A DNA stretch of 51,652 bases, from NCBI GenBank assembly GCA_021734865.1, contig JAIPIC010000004.1:1-51652 (forward strand), read 5' to 3'. A program made the position numbers and the translations under genes. Below, one piece after another: positions 1 to 8,572 of this stretch. A model generated the notes under the pieces. It worked only from the letters and a program-made list of their open reading frames with translations. It ran no database searches and was not told the origin of the DNA. The DNA comes from Candidatus Woesearchaeota archaeon (GTDB taxonomy: Archaea > Nanobdellota > Nanobdellia > Woesearchaeales > JAIPIC01). The first letter of the stretch is position 1. Each line of letters begins with the position of its first letter.

Positions 1-114
1 AATGTTCAAGAAATATTTGAAAGAAAAGTTGTTCCGCATGGAAACGGTGCGAAGATTCTTGTTCAGAAAAAAGATATTGGGAAAAGAGCATTTGTAATTA
101 TCATTAAAGATTGA
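1..114 (+). CDS. C-terminal fragment of a DUF2080-like transposon-encoded protein
   Basis: The window opens inside an open frame that reads 37 residues to a TGA at 112-114. The visible part contains V-V-P-H-G-N-G-A-K-I-L-V followed by K-K-D-I-G-K-R-A and a short hydrophobic end. This pattern (gene-silent basic start, N-G-A-K-I, x-K-x-x-I-G-K-x-A/V, hydrophobic strand) matches my knowledge of the short archaeal DUF2080 family, annotated as putative transposon-encoded proteins with an AbrB-like fold. The start lies left of the window. Assignment rests on a short stretch, so the family call is probable rather than certain. Confidence 0.55.
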   Translation, partial: NVQEIFERKVVPHGNGAKILVQKKDIGKRAFVIIIKD

Positions 115-152
115 TTATTTGTTTATGTCCCACACCCCGGTATATGGAAAAG

Positions 153-162
153 TATTTATAAT
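153..162 (+). promoter_or_regulatory. TATA-like box for the gene at 183
   Basis: The sequence tatttataat is centred about 26 nt before the ATG at 183, with no Shine-Dalgarno motif between them. The spacing implies a transcript starting at or next to the start codon (leaderless). Confidence 0.6.
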
Positions 163-182
163 TGAATATGGGTTTTTAATTT

Positions 183-716
183 ATGTTCAGAAACCGCAAT
201 GATAATGAAGATGAAAAGGCCATCTTAAATGGGATCAAGGAAGCAGTCGGTCCTGCGAGCAAGTCTGAGCATAAGATATTAAAGCAGAAACTTAATGATA
301 TTTCTGCCCTTAAGCGTGATTATTCTGAGAGAATTGAGAAATACACTGAGATGAAGATGGAACTCAAGGCTCTAATAAATAAGATGGATCATACATTTAA
401 TGCTGACCAACTAATTGACTCAGTTGAGGACGACATAAAATCACAATTCAAAATCCGAGGAATTCCTATGATAAGGGGTGGTGCGAGAGCCAGCTCACCT
501 GCATATAAAATGTTGTACCACTCAATCATAACCAATAGGGACGGCCCTATCATGGCCATAAAAGAACATCATCCAGTAGCTTCCAAGCACTTCACTGACT
601 TTGTAAAATATGTTTATATTCTAGAATACTCTTACTGGGCCATGATAAAGGAAATGGAAGATCTTAAGTCAATCGGTTATGACAATTTTGATGATATAGA
701 CTATTATAATCCCTGA
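183..716 (+). CDS. Hypothetical protein with N-terminal coiled coil
   Basis: I do not recognise this 177-residue soluble protein. Residues about 25-70 are charged with heptad-like spacing of L, I and M and should form a coiled coil or helical hairpin. The rest is mixed, with a basic G-x-x-x-I-R-G-G-A-R segment near residue 95-102 and an acidic, tyrosine-rich C-terminus. There is no signal peptide or membrane segment. The ATG at 183 is supported by a TATA-like box at the leaderless distance. It stands alone between the transposon fragment and the large surface-protein gene. Confidence 0.7.
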   Translation: MFRNRNDNEDEKAILNGIKEAVGPASKSEHKILKQKLNDISALKRDYSERIEKYTEMKMELKALINKMDHTFNADQLIDSVEDDIKSQFKIRGIPMIRGGARASSPAYKMLYHSIITNRDGPIMAIKEHHPVASKHFTDFVKYVYILEYSYWAMIKEMEDLKSIGYDNFDDIDYYNP

Positions 717-854
717 TACGCCATAAAATTTATAAGGTTCTAAGGATGAAGTTACCCTATTTAATTAGGTATTCAGTAGTTTTTTATTAGATTGCTGTAT
801 ATTTAGTCTAACGGAAATTCGTTATTAGGATTTCAATAAAAAAGAGGGTATGCA

Positions 855-3800
855 TTGAAATACAGGAAATCACAGATATCACTATATATCATAATAGGGA
901 TGGTCATACTGCTCTATTTCTATCTTAATTGGACTATGGATACTACAATCATTAAACCTGATAGTGAGGAATTCATCAGAAAACAGCTTTCTGAAGAAGG
1001 TCAGGTCCAAGCTGTCAACAACTATGTCAGATCATGCCTGAGAAGCAGTGCAATGGGACCTATCAACGAAATCAGCCTGATGGGAGGATCATTAATGGAC
1101 AGCGGTAGCCGCTGGTATGATAATGTTCAGTATTTCTATCGGTGCAGTGAGAATGGTAAGGGCTGTATCAATAAGCTTCCTTCAAAAATTAGTGTTCAAC
1201 AAGAGCTTAAATCATTGGTACTGGCAAATATGCGTGAGTGTGTCGATATTAAGCTTTTGTCTTCTCTTGGTCCAAGCTCTTTTGGTGACATGGACCTTGA
1301 ACTCACAATAGGGGATGCATCAATCACGATGTCATTGAATTTTCCATTTTGGATTGAAACCAATCAATCAAGACTGTTCTTCGACAATTTTGAAGATCAA
1401 GTTTTTGTTCCTTTGGGTTTTGCACTTGATATTGGACATGATATTTTAAACCAGTACAATACTGAGGGTTATATCGACAGTTCAGAATACCTATTCAATG
1501 CCAGAGAGCTCTCTGTAGTCATGCATAAGCCCCACCCAGATACAGTAATAAGTCTAACAAATGAGAATTTTACCTTTGATTTTGGGATAAAAGGTGGACA
1601 TAGCAGTGCAAATCATACTGGAAGCTGTGTTTATGGCTCTGTATCCGCATTAAATGTGGAGGCTGTGGATTGTATATCCAATAAAGGTAAGTTCCACGAA
1701 GGAGATTACAATAAACTTAATATTAACAAATTGGGATGTTGTCTAAGCAATGGACAATGTTCTATTACGGACAATAATAGCTGTAAAGGTCTATTTGATG
1801 AAGATTATTTTTGTAGCGGTCTGGCTTGCTCTAATATGGACTGTGTTGTAGGCAATACTACCTGGAAGCATGGTGAGAGCTGGTGTGAATATGAAGGTAT
1901 CAGCGGCAAGGGTAGCGATCTCATCGGTTCAAGGCATTTTGTAAATCGATGTATTGAGGGTAAGGTTGTTATCGAGGAATGCAAGGATTACCGAGAGGAG
2001 ATTTGCAGTCAGAATTACATTAATTACGGAGATGAGATCTTCTCTCAGGCAATATGCAGACCCAACAGGTGGCAAGACTGCCAAAAGTGCGAGAGTCAGA
2101 CTTGCTGTGAAGACAGATCAACGCGAGACTGTTATTGGATTCCAGACAGATGTGTCCCATATGTTCCTCCTGGATTCAAAACATGGGATTATTCAGGTAC
2201 TGCTCAGTGTGCTTTGAATAATGAGATAATTGAATGCGAGGATTTTGAATGCCTTGAAAATTGGATGAACCTTTCCTATAGAGGATGTTATATGGGCGGG
2301 GACTGCGGGAATTACCTCAATACAGAATACGCTCTTACAAGGTCAGGATATTATGTTATCGGGCACGAAGTAAGCAGCAAGTATCTTGATCCAATCGAGG
2401 GACAGAATACTGTCAATTGGTCTTATCTAAAATCTGAAAGAGGAATCTTGTCAGATACAAGAAGCAGAGGGATCACTCCTGGATTTATAACATTGATTTC
2501 CAATGGAATACATATGCTTGATTTACTGTCTAATTATAATCTTTCTGACTATGTTGATCTAAATTCATCGATCAATACTAGTGTGATCGGAGTAAGCATG
2601 TGCCTGCCATCACAGGCGCCGGAAGATAATTATAATTGTTTTGACTGCTATGATTCTGACTATCCCTGCACTGAATATAAATGCAGAAGTCTTGGTAGTC
2701 ATTGTGAGTACAGGGACATCAAGGGTATTGGGCAATGTTATCATTATGTTCCTGATGATAATGATATTCCAAAGATCGATATAACAAATATAACTATCAA
2801 AGTAAAACTGGATGAAGAACGAGATATTGCGTTGGACTTTGATAATACATCATTGCTAAACATTACTGGTGCTAGACTAATCAGATCATTTGAACCAGGA
2901 GATCGTTTATTCTTAAACGTCGACACTGTCGAGGATACAATATGCAGAGCATCATTTCTTCCTGGCTCAGCATTCCATTCTCTTTCCCCTGCAAGTTTTT
3001 CAGCAGATGAGTTTTCGAATACACATGAGCTGGAAGTATATTTATCAGACTATTACGATTTGTTTTCAAGGTTCTCAGGAATGTTTGGTGTATCTTCAAT
3101 TAGTGAACTAATGAGTACATTAGTAGAATTCAAGTCAAAGCTTGAATATCTTCAGATAACGTATCCACAAGTGGCTAGGTTCAGTCAGGGTTATTATCCT
3201 ATTATCAAGCCCATAGTAGACAAATATCTTAATCCAAAGCTTGAAGAATATGTGTCTTTGATAATATCAGAGCATTTCCAGTCCAGATACTATTTATTTA
3301 TCAAATGTAAGGACAGGGCAGGCAATGAGAACGAGACTTTTATCAGCATGAAGATCGCTTCTCCAGGAAATGATATTGTATCTCCTACGATAATAGGTTC
3401 AGAACCTCAGAACAGTTCTCTCATCAAAAACGACTCAGTCATTAGATTCTCAGTATTCACTGATGAATATGCTTCATGCAGGTTTGATACTAGCATCAGT
3501 AGCATCAGCCAGACTGTGGGGTCACAAGCGCAAGAGTTCAATGATATGTGCTGCGAGATGGAATGTCCGTCAAGTGAATATGATGTCACCTTTAATGGAA
3601 CATATGGATGTATGGGTAAAATAAATCAGTCAGAACTAAATAATGTATCTGAGATCAACTCAATCAGAGTAAGATGCTACGACCAACCGGATAAAGTGGA
3701 TGTGTTTGATGTTGAAGATTTCCTTATTTTGAGTCCAACATATAACGGATGCTGGCTATTTGATGGTATTACTGAATATAAGCTTATCTGTGTAGCAAAT

Positions 3801-4199
3801 GACACTAGGTGTGATTGGGTGCTACCGGATACATATAGCAATGATAGCAAAGTCTGGTGTTTTGAAGGTAATGTGAATTTTAACACTGACTATTTCCTTA
3901 ATATTTCAGTTTCAGAAGATCTTGCAGTATACGACAGCGGACCAGAAGGTATTGTTAATGAGTCGAAAATATGGGTTGAATTTGACAATAAATTTAATCA
4001 TTACAATGTTTCATGCGCGTACACTAATAATGCATCGTATGCATTCTACTCAATGCTTAGAGTTGATAATATGAGTTCTGGAACATTTGGTTTCTACTCT
4101 GAACCGAACTCAAATGAGACCAATTATAACATTAGATGTAGTGATATATATGGACATAATGTAGAAGAAAATATTTCATTTTTCAGGTCAGAATACTGA
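855..4199 (+). CDS. Very large cysteine-rich surface protein with pilin-like N-terminal anchor
   Basis: This 1114-residue protein starts at a TTG preceded by a gaggg Shine-Dalgarno-like motif about 6 nt upstream. Its N-terminus K-Y-R-K-S-Q-I-S-L followed by about 18 hydrophobic residues resembles the archaeal class III (type IV pilin-like) signal, in which a Q-x-S motif follows K/R-G; here S replaces G. The remainder should lie outside the cell: it is rich in Cys (many Cx2-5C pairs between residues 270 and 480, and again near 590-640 and 890-1050) and in N-x-S/T sequons. Residues 820-1110 read as Ig/fibronectin-like beta domains. Probably an S-layer-associated or adhesion protein; the ligand is unknown. 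Its 3' end overlaps the convergent gene at 4183 by 17 nt. Confidence 0.75.
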   Translation: MKYRKSQISLYIIIGMVILLYFYLNWTMDTTIIKPDSEEFIRKQLSEEGQVQAVNNYVRSCLRSSAMGPINEISLMGGSLMDSGSRWYDNVQYFYRCSENGKGCINKLPSKISVQQELKSLVLANMRECVDIKLLSSLGPSSFGDMDLELTIGDASITMSLNFPFWIETNQSRLFFDNFEDQVFVPLGFALDIGHDILNQYNTEGYIDSSEYLFNARELSVVMHKPHPDTVISLTNENFTFDFGIKGGHSSANHTGSCVYGSVSALNVEAVDCISNKGKFHEGDYNKLNINKLGCCLSNGQCSITDNNSCKGLFDEDYFCSGLACSNMDCVVGNTTWKHGESWCEYEGISGKGSDLIGSRHFVNRCIEGKVVIEECKDYREEICSQNYINYGDEIFSQAICRPNRWQDCQKCESQTCCEDRSTRDCYWIPDRCVPYVPPGFKTWDYSGTAQCALNNEIIECEDFECLENWMNLSYRGCYMGGDCGNYLNTEYALTRSGYYVIGHEVSSKYLDPIEGQNTVNWSYLKSERGILSDTRSRGITPGFITLISNGIHMLDLLSNYNLSDYVDLNSSINTSVIGVSMCLPSQAPEDNYNCFDCYDSDYPCTEYKCRSLGSHCEYRDIKGIGQCYHYVPDDNDIPKIDITNITIKVKLDEERDIALDFDNTSLLNITGARLIRSFEPGDRLFLNVDTVEDTICRASFLPGSAFHSLSPASFSADEFSNTHELEVYLSDYYDLFSRFSGMFGVSSISELMSTLVEFKSKLEYLQITYPQVARFSQGYYPIIKPIVDKYLNPKLEEYVSLIISEHFQSRYYLFIKCKDRAGNENETFISMKIASPGNDIVSPTIIGSEPQNSSLIKNDSVIRFSVFTDEYASCRFDTSISSISQTVGSQAQEFNDMCCEMECPSSEYDVTFNGTYGCMGKINQSELNNVSEINSIRVRCYDQPDKVDVFDVEDFLILSPTYNGCWLFDGITEYKLICVANDTRCDWVLPDTYSNDSKVWCFEGNVNFNTDYFLNISVSEDLAVYDSGPEGIVNESKIWVEFDNKFNHYNVSCAYTNNASYAFYSMLRVDNMSSGTFGFYSEPNSNETNYNIRCSDIYGHNVEENISFFRSEY

Positions 4200-4758
4200 T
4201 CATGTTTGCTCTTACAAAATCTCTAGCATATTCTTCTTCACAATCCATTGTGGTGCAGGGATTTGTATCATCATTATTGTGGTATTTAAAATGAGCATAT
4301 TCATGAATGAAGACAAGCATAAGTTCTGTGAATGTCATTTTTCTTGGATTTAGTGTTATGATGTCCAGGTCATCCTGTTTTTCATATTTTCCGAAGTAGT
4401 TGTCAGAAACATTGACAAATCTGATCTTTTCAAGACCTGACAAGTTGAGCTTACTTATGGTTGTATTGAACTTTTCGCTGTACAATGTTAGATAATCAGT
4501 TGTCTGTGGCTCGCCCATAGAAGGTGTTATCTGGTCCGGTGTGAATCCATCAAATATTATTTCTGTTCCAATGATTGGCATCGATACAGATGTCTGAGGT
4601 GATAATGATATATTTGACAGTTGATTAGAAGGATTTGGAATGATCTCTGCGTTTGTTTGCAAGCTATATGCTATGGAATCGCTATTTGCAGATGTCAAAG
4701 TACCCAAAAGTACTGCTACAAATATAATAAACACTATTCTGACTACTGTTGATCGCAT
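4183..4758 (-). CDS. Secreted HExxH zinc-metalloprotease-like protein
   Basis: The 191-residue product has a typical signal peptide (R-S-T-V-V-R-I then a hydrophobic core, ending near A-N-S). Residues 20-110 look like a polar beta region. Near residue 152 is I-H-E-Y-A-H-F-K-Y-H, a clear HExxH zinc signature, and about 20 residues downstream lies C-E-E-E-Y-A-R-D, which could supply the third ligand glutamate (gluzincin-like). The protein then ends within about 15 residues, so it is a minimal catalytic unit. A run of six G just upstream of the ATG may act as a ribosome-binding site, and a TATA-like sequence lies near 4785. It converges on the giant surface-protein gene. Confidence 0.65.
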   Translation of the reverse strand: MRSTVVRIVFIIFVAVLLGTLTSANSDSIAYSLQTNAEIIPNPSNQLSNISLSPQTSVSMPIIGTEIIFDGFTPDQITPSMGEPQTTDYLTLYSEKFNTTISKLNLSGLEKIRFVNVSDNYFGKYEKQDDLDIITLNPRKMTFTELMLVFIHEYAHFKYHNNDDTNPCTTMDCEEEYARDFVRANMISILT

Positions 4759-4910
4759 AAATTGAATCCCCCCAAAATATGAGCATATATTTTAACTACT
4801 TGTTAGTAATCAATTAGTTGGAATGGATGTTTTGAATATTTATAAAGGTTACTGATTTAGAGGATCAGTTACAATAATTTGTCATGGAATTGCACAGATT
4901 CCCACAAAAG

Positions 4911-4920
4911 CTTTTTAAAT
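4911..4920 (+). promoter_or_regulatory. TATA-like box for mbf1, fixing its start
   Basis: The sequence ctttttaaat is centred 26 nt before the ATG at 4942. The implied transcript begins at that ATG, arguing against the upstream TTG at 4879, which would lie upstream of this promoter. Confidence 0.65.
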
Positions 4921-4941
4921 CCAGAATGCTTATACATATGC

Positions 4942-5403
4942 ATGCAATGTGAAATGTGCGGAAAGGAAAATGAATTTCTTCTGCTGGCTGATGTTGAAGG
5001 TGTAGAGTTAAATCTGTGTAAAGAATGCTCAAAGTATGGCACTATCAAGAAGAGAGTCCGTCCACAACCACGACCTGTCCGAACTCCTGTAAAGATGCCT
5101 GAAAGAAAGGAAAGGATTCAGACCATCACTTCTGATTATTCTAGCAAGATAAAACATGCAAGAGAGAAGAAAGGCATGAAGCAGGTCGAGGTGGCAAAAA
5201 TGATTGCTGAAAGAGAATCTGTCATTGCCAGCCTTGAGTCAGGAAAGATGGAACCGTCCATCAAGCTTGCCAGAATTCTGGAAAAAGCGCTTAGTATAAC
5301 TCTCGTAGAAGAACTGGAAGTAGAAGAACGTTTCTCTTCAGAGAAAGATCGGGATTCAAAGAATGTAACAATTGGGGATGTTATAAATATCAAAAAGCGA
5401 TGA
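4942..5403 (+). CDS. mbf1: Multiprotein bridging factor aMBF1 (Zn-ribbon plus HTH)
   Basis: A 153-residue protein that starts M-Q-C-E-M-C-G-K, the usual beginning of archaeal MBF1. The zinc ribbon is formed by C-E-M-C and L-C-K-E-C (residues about 3-30). A basic proline-rich linker follows, then a helix-turn-helix of the Cro/C1 type (I-K-H-A-R-E-K-K-G-M-K-Q-V-E-V-A-K-M-I to the A-R-I-L-E-K-A-L end). Known role: archaeal MBF1 associates with the transcription or translation machinery; its exact function is unsettled. An open frame extends upstream to a TTG at 4879, but the promoter and family length both favour 4942. It converges with the gene at 5408 with only 4 nt between. Confidence 0.9.
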   Translation: MQCEMCGKENEFLLLADVEGVELNLCKECSKYGTIKKRVRPQPRPVRTPVKMPERKERIQTITSDYSSKIKHAREKKGMKQVEVAKMIAERESVIASLESGKMEPSIKLARILEKALSITLVEELEVEERFSSEKDRDSKNVTIGDVINIKKR

Positions 5404-5407
5404 ATGA

Positions 5408-6841
5408 TCACGTTTGATTTTCTAAACTCACACGCCAGATCTGGATTCCGTCCAGATGATATTCTTTATTGAAATAATCCTGATTTGAGAGCAAGAACAA
5501 AAGCCCTTCATCTTTTTCTGTCCAGACCTGCCCATTTAGCATCTGATCAGTCATAAGTATGTAATTGACGTGGTATTTTTTGAGAAGGTTCAAAGTTATG
5601 TCAAGATTTCTTGATCTAAAGATTGTATCAGTATCATTTAATGCATCAATATCTCCCTTTGCTTTAGAATATGCATCAGTTACGACCCGATTTCCGCTTG
5701 GATGGATTTTTCCTGAAAGGGTTTTGATGTAAGAACCATATTGAGGAGCAGAAAGAATTGTCTGGTTTTGGTCAAAGAACTGCATAGAATCAATAAGGGA
5801 TGCCTGTGGTTCCTGCTGGATAATATGATTAGCTGAGGCTATCGAGACAAATAACAAACCCAACCCAATTATGTATATGGAGAACTGCCGAATCAAAAGA
5901 AGGCTCCATTCCATAAGTATTATGCGATAAAAAGCAACTCCCGCAAAGAAAGATATGCCAAACGATACAAGCGGATTGAAATCAGGAGTGTAATACAAAG
6001 ACATTACCATTGCAATAATGAATATAAAATATGCAAGATAATACCTGGACTTGTTTTTCCATGTGAAATTAAGGCCGATAATGCATAGGATAAGGTGGAA
6101 TATGCTAAAGCCGTTAGTGCCTCCAAGATTATATAGAACAGTTGAGAGTCTCTCGACACTACCCGACAGGACGTGAAGATTGTTTAGATATAAAGGAAAA
6201 CCATACTGGTACAGCATGAGCATTATTATTGATGATGAAAGCATCGTCAGAACAAAAGATGTCTGCTTGCGGCTAAGTACAGAATACATGTAAAGAACAA
6301 CTGAGACGAAGATAAAATAATACACACCATACATCGAAATCAGTGCGAGTATAACTATTGATAATAATTTCAAGGGCCATTTCCGTGAGAGAAATACGTT
6401 AAGAAAGAGCAGCATAAGTACAGAGAGAGTAGAGAATTTATCGAGCCTCGAAAATGATTGTATGAAATTTGGTGTGCAGATAGTCATTATGATGATTATG
6501 AATGTCATGTATTTGTTTAGGATATGCCTTCTGAGAATATTATGGTAGAGCCATATCGCCAATGCAGCGAGTAACATACTGACTGGGACATACAAAGACT
6601 GGTCGATGTAGTCAATAATAAATGTGTGAGGACTCCGATATATGTGTCTTTGAGTTACAATGTTTTGATCAAATTTTTGGTCTCCCTGTTCTGCAATAGA
6701 GATGTGATCATAATATTCAGGCCCGGGAGGGTAACACTCTGCTACCATGCATCTTCCAATTGCTACAATTCCCATAAGAGATATTGCAAGCGCTATGAGA
6801 ACCCATACATTCACGTATTTAAGGTATTTTTGGTAATTCAT
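5408..6841 (-). CDS. Polytopic GT-C-like membrane glycosyltransferase, copy 2
   Basis: A 477-residue membrane protein with about 10-11 predicted transmembrane helices across residues 12-345 and a soluble C-terminal domain of about 120 residues. The first extracytoplasmic loop contains P-E-Y-Y-D-H near residue 41, an acidic pair where GT-C enzymes (STT3, PMT, ArnT) carry their catalytic acidic motif. The upstream neighbour at 6852 has the matching P-E-A-Y-D-Y at residue 31 and a similar overall layout, so the two look like a tandem duplication. They are separated by 10 nt and should be co-transcribed. GT-C enzymes use lipid-linked sugars to modify proteins or lipids outside the membrane; the sugar and acceptor here are unknown. 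Confidence 0.6.
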   Translation of the reverse strand: MNYQKYLKYVNVWVLIALAISLMGIVAIGRCMVAECYPPGPEYYDHISIAEQGDQKFDQNIVTQRHIYRSPHTFIIDYIDQSLYVPVSMLLAALAIWLYHNILRRHILNKYMTFIIIIMTICTPNFIQSFSRLDKFSTLSVLMLLFLNVFLSRKWPLKLLSIVILALISMYGVYYFIFVSVVLYMYSVLSRKQTSFVLTMLSSSIIMLMLYQYGFPLYLNNLHVLSGSVERLSTVLYNLGGTNGFSIFHLILCIIGLNFTWKNKSRYYLAYFIFIIAMVMSLYYTPDFNPLVSFGISFFAGVAFYRIILMEWSLLLIRQFSIYIIGLGLLFVSIASANHIIQQEPQASLIDSMQFFDQNQTILSAPQYGSYIKTLSGKIHPSGNRVVTDAYSKAKGDIDALNDTDTIFRSRNLDITLNLLKKYHVNYILMTDQMLNGQVWTEKDEGLLFLLSNQDYFNKEYHLDGIQIWRVSLENQT

Positions 6842-6851
6842 TCTAAATTTT

Positions 6852-8411
6852 TCAATCAGGAAGTGACCGTCGTAGTACTAAGTCGGTTTCGTTGAATATT
6901 TCAGATAATGCAAGCCTATCCCTATACTCATCCCTGATACTGTTTTCCAGGCAGTTCTTTGTTGAGTACAGTATAATGTCTTTATATTTTGAAAAATCTA
7001 TGCAACTTGCTTTTGAATATTTCAATATAGGTACTCCAAACCTCTCTCTCTCCCATTCTGACAGCATGATGTACGTTATGTTGTAATCCCTTATTATCCT
7101 TAGTGCATCAATAATGAATGGCGTAGTGTATAACTCTTCGATATCATTGTACAATTTGTCTGGATTGTCATATTTCAGATACTGATCAGATAGAATTAAT
7201 CTAGAATCTTTGAAGTATGTTATCATGTTTGATGTATCTGGAGAGCTGATTACAAGATCTGTCCGATTGATTTCTGATTGTTTGAGCACCTCAACCATGT
7301 CTGTTACCTGTGACTCTGATAATGTAGTGATAGAATTAGATATTGTCACAATCAAGATTGAGATTATTGTGATGAGGATGATACTAATCCTGATCAATGG
7401 ACCATACTTTGCAACTTTGGTCTTTGATATGTATTCATTGATATAGTTGTAAAATAATCCCAATAATAGAGCAAAGATAATTCCAAGAAATATCAGACCA
7501 ACTTTCAATTTGATAAGATTAAATATGATCAAGACCATGACGCTCAGTCCAATAGCCAGTATGAAATTCATTTTGTGATTTCTTTCTCTGAATATGTATT
7601 TGTATATCATATATATACCAGCCATGAAAGGTATGAGTCCCACACCCGCGATTATACTGAAGAAATCAACACCATAGTAATACTGTCCAAGAACACTTTG
7701 GGGTATGTTCTGCCATATTATGTTCGGACCAAGCAACAGCATTTTGTTCTTGTAGATAAGAAATGTGAACCAAACATATAGTAGCATCGTAAAAATGATG
7801 ATTTCAGTCTCCTGTTTTTTCAGCTTGACCTTTTCGGTCTGTAGAATTATGAAGTAGAATATTATTGAGAGAATGAATATTGATATCGCAGGATGCAAGA
7901 CTATCAGAGCAAGCAGGAAAATCAAATAACGATGTTCATGCTTTTTCTGTGTAATGTTCATGAATGAATAGCTCAAAAGAAAGAATACAGGAATAACAAT
8001 CGTATATATTGAAAGAGAGTCGAAAGTCTCAGTGAAGAAAACAGGTATGAATCCTGAGACTAATGCGCTAAGCAAAGAGGCAGTATCATCCTTTGTAAGA
8101 TCTCGGACAATAATGAAGCATACCAATGATACTAAGGCTGCAAATGCATTTGGAATAATAGTTGATGCAATCTCAATCCCAGTGAAATGTGAACATAGTG
8201 CTATGATGTAATTGTATGCTAGATTATCTGTATACAAATCAGATGAAACAATTTTTAGTGGATCAGGTATTAATGAACTTGCTATCTCTTTTGTATGGAC
8301 CAAATAATCATATGCTTCAGGCATGAAATGCGGATGGCTTACAGAGAAAAACAATCTTGCTGAGAGAACCACAACGAGTATGGCAATAAGCCATAGATTG
8401 GTCTTTTTCAT
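6852..8411 (-). CDS. Polytopic GT-C-like membrane glycosyltransferase, copy 1
   Basis: A 519-residue protein with an N-terminal transmembrane helix, a first extracytoplasmic loop holding P-E-A-Y-D-Y-L-V-H near residue 31, about 10 further membrane helices to residue 365, and a soluble C-terminal part of about 150 residues. The architecture and the acidic loop-1 motif match the GT-C superfamily (oligosaccharyltransferase or PMT-like). Long F/I/L-rich helices have few charges. It is the first gene of a two-gene unit with its paralogue at 5408-6841. A TATA-like box at 8433-8443 lies 27 nt before the ATG. Family membership within GT-C cannot be resolved by eye. Confidence 0.62.
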   Translation of the reverse strand: MKKTNLWLIAILVVVLSARLFFSVSHPHFMPEAYDYLVHTKEIASSLIPDPLKIVSSDLYTDNLAYNYIIALCSHFTGIEIASTIIPNAFAALVSLVCFIIVRDLTKDDTASLLSALVSGFIPVFFTETFDSLSIYTIVIPVFFLLSYSFMNITQKKHEHRYLIFLLALIVLHPAISIFILSIIFYFIILQTEKVKLKKQETEIIIFTMLLYVWFTFLIYKNKMLLLGPNIIWQNIPQSVLGQYYYGVDFFSIIAGVGLIPFMAGIYMIYKYIFRERNHKMNFILAIGLSVMVLIIFNLIKLKVGLIFLGIIFALLLGLFYNYINEYISKTKVAKYGPLIRISIILITIISILIVTISNSITTLSESQVTDMVEVLKQSEINRTDLVISSPDTSNMITYFKDSRLILSDQYLKYDNPDKLYNDIEELYTTPFIIDALRIIRDYNITYIMLSEWERERFGVPILKYSKASCIDFSKYKDIILYSTKNCLENSIRDEYRDRLALSEIFNETDLVLRRSLPD

Positions 8412-8432
8412 ATTTCTTATTCTATGTTATAT

Positions 8433-8443
8433 CTATAAAAAAC
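8433..8443 (-). promoter_or_regulatory. TATA-like box for the GT-C gene pair
   Basis: On the minus strand this reads gttttttatag, centred 27 nt before the ATG at 8411, matching the leaderless spacing seen elsewhere in the window. Confidence 0.6.
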
Positions 8444-8572
8444 TATCTGAGATCTTTTTTCTTATCCTGATCCAATTTTAACAAATTCTCAGTTTTATTC
8501 AGAAAATGAAGATTTTACAGATTGGTTTCACTTTCTACGTTGTCAATATTGATTAAGTTCAAAATATTGCTC

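Noticed and set aside
1954-2217. Reading frame inside the giant surface-protein gene
   Set aside because: It is an out-of-frame shadow with no motif or promoter, overlapping a strongly supported coding frame.
4879-4941. N-terminal extension of aMBF1 from a TTG
   Set aside because: The promoter lies inside this stretch and family members start at M-x-C-E-M-C.
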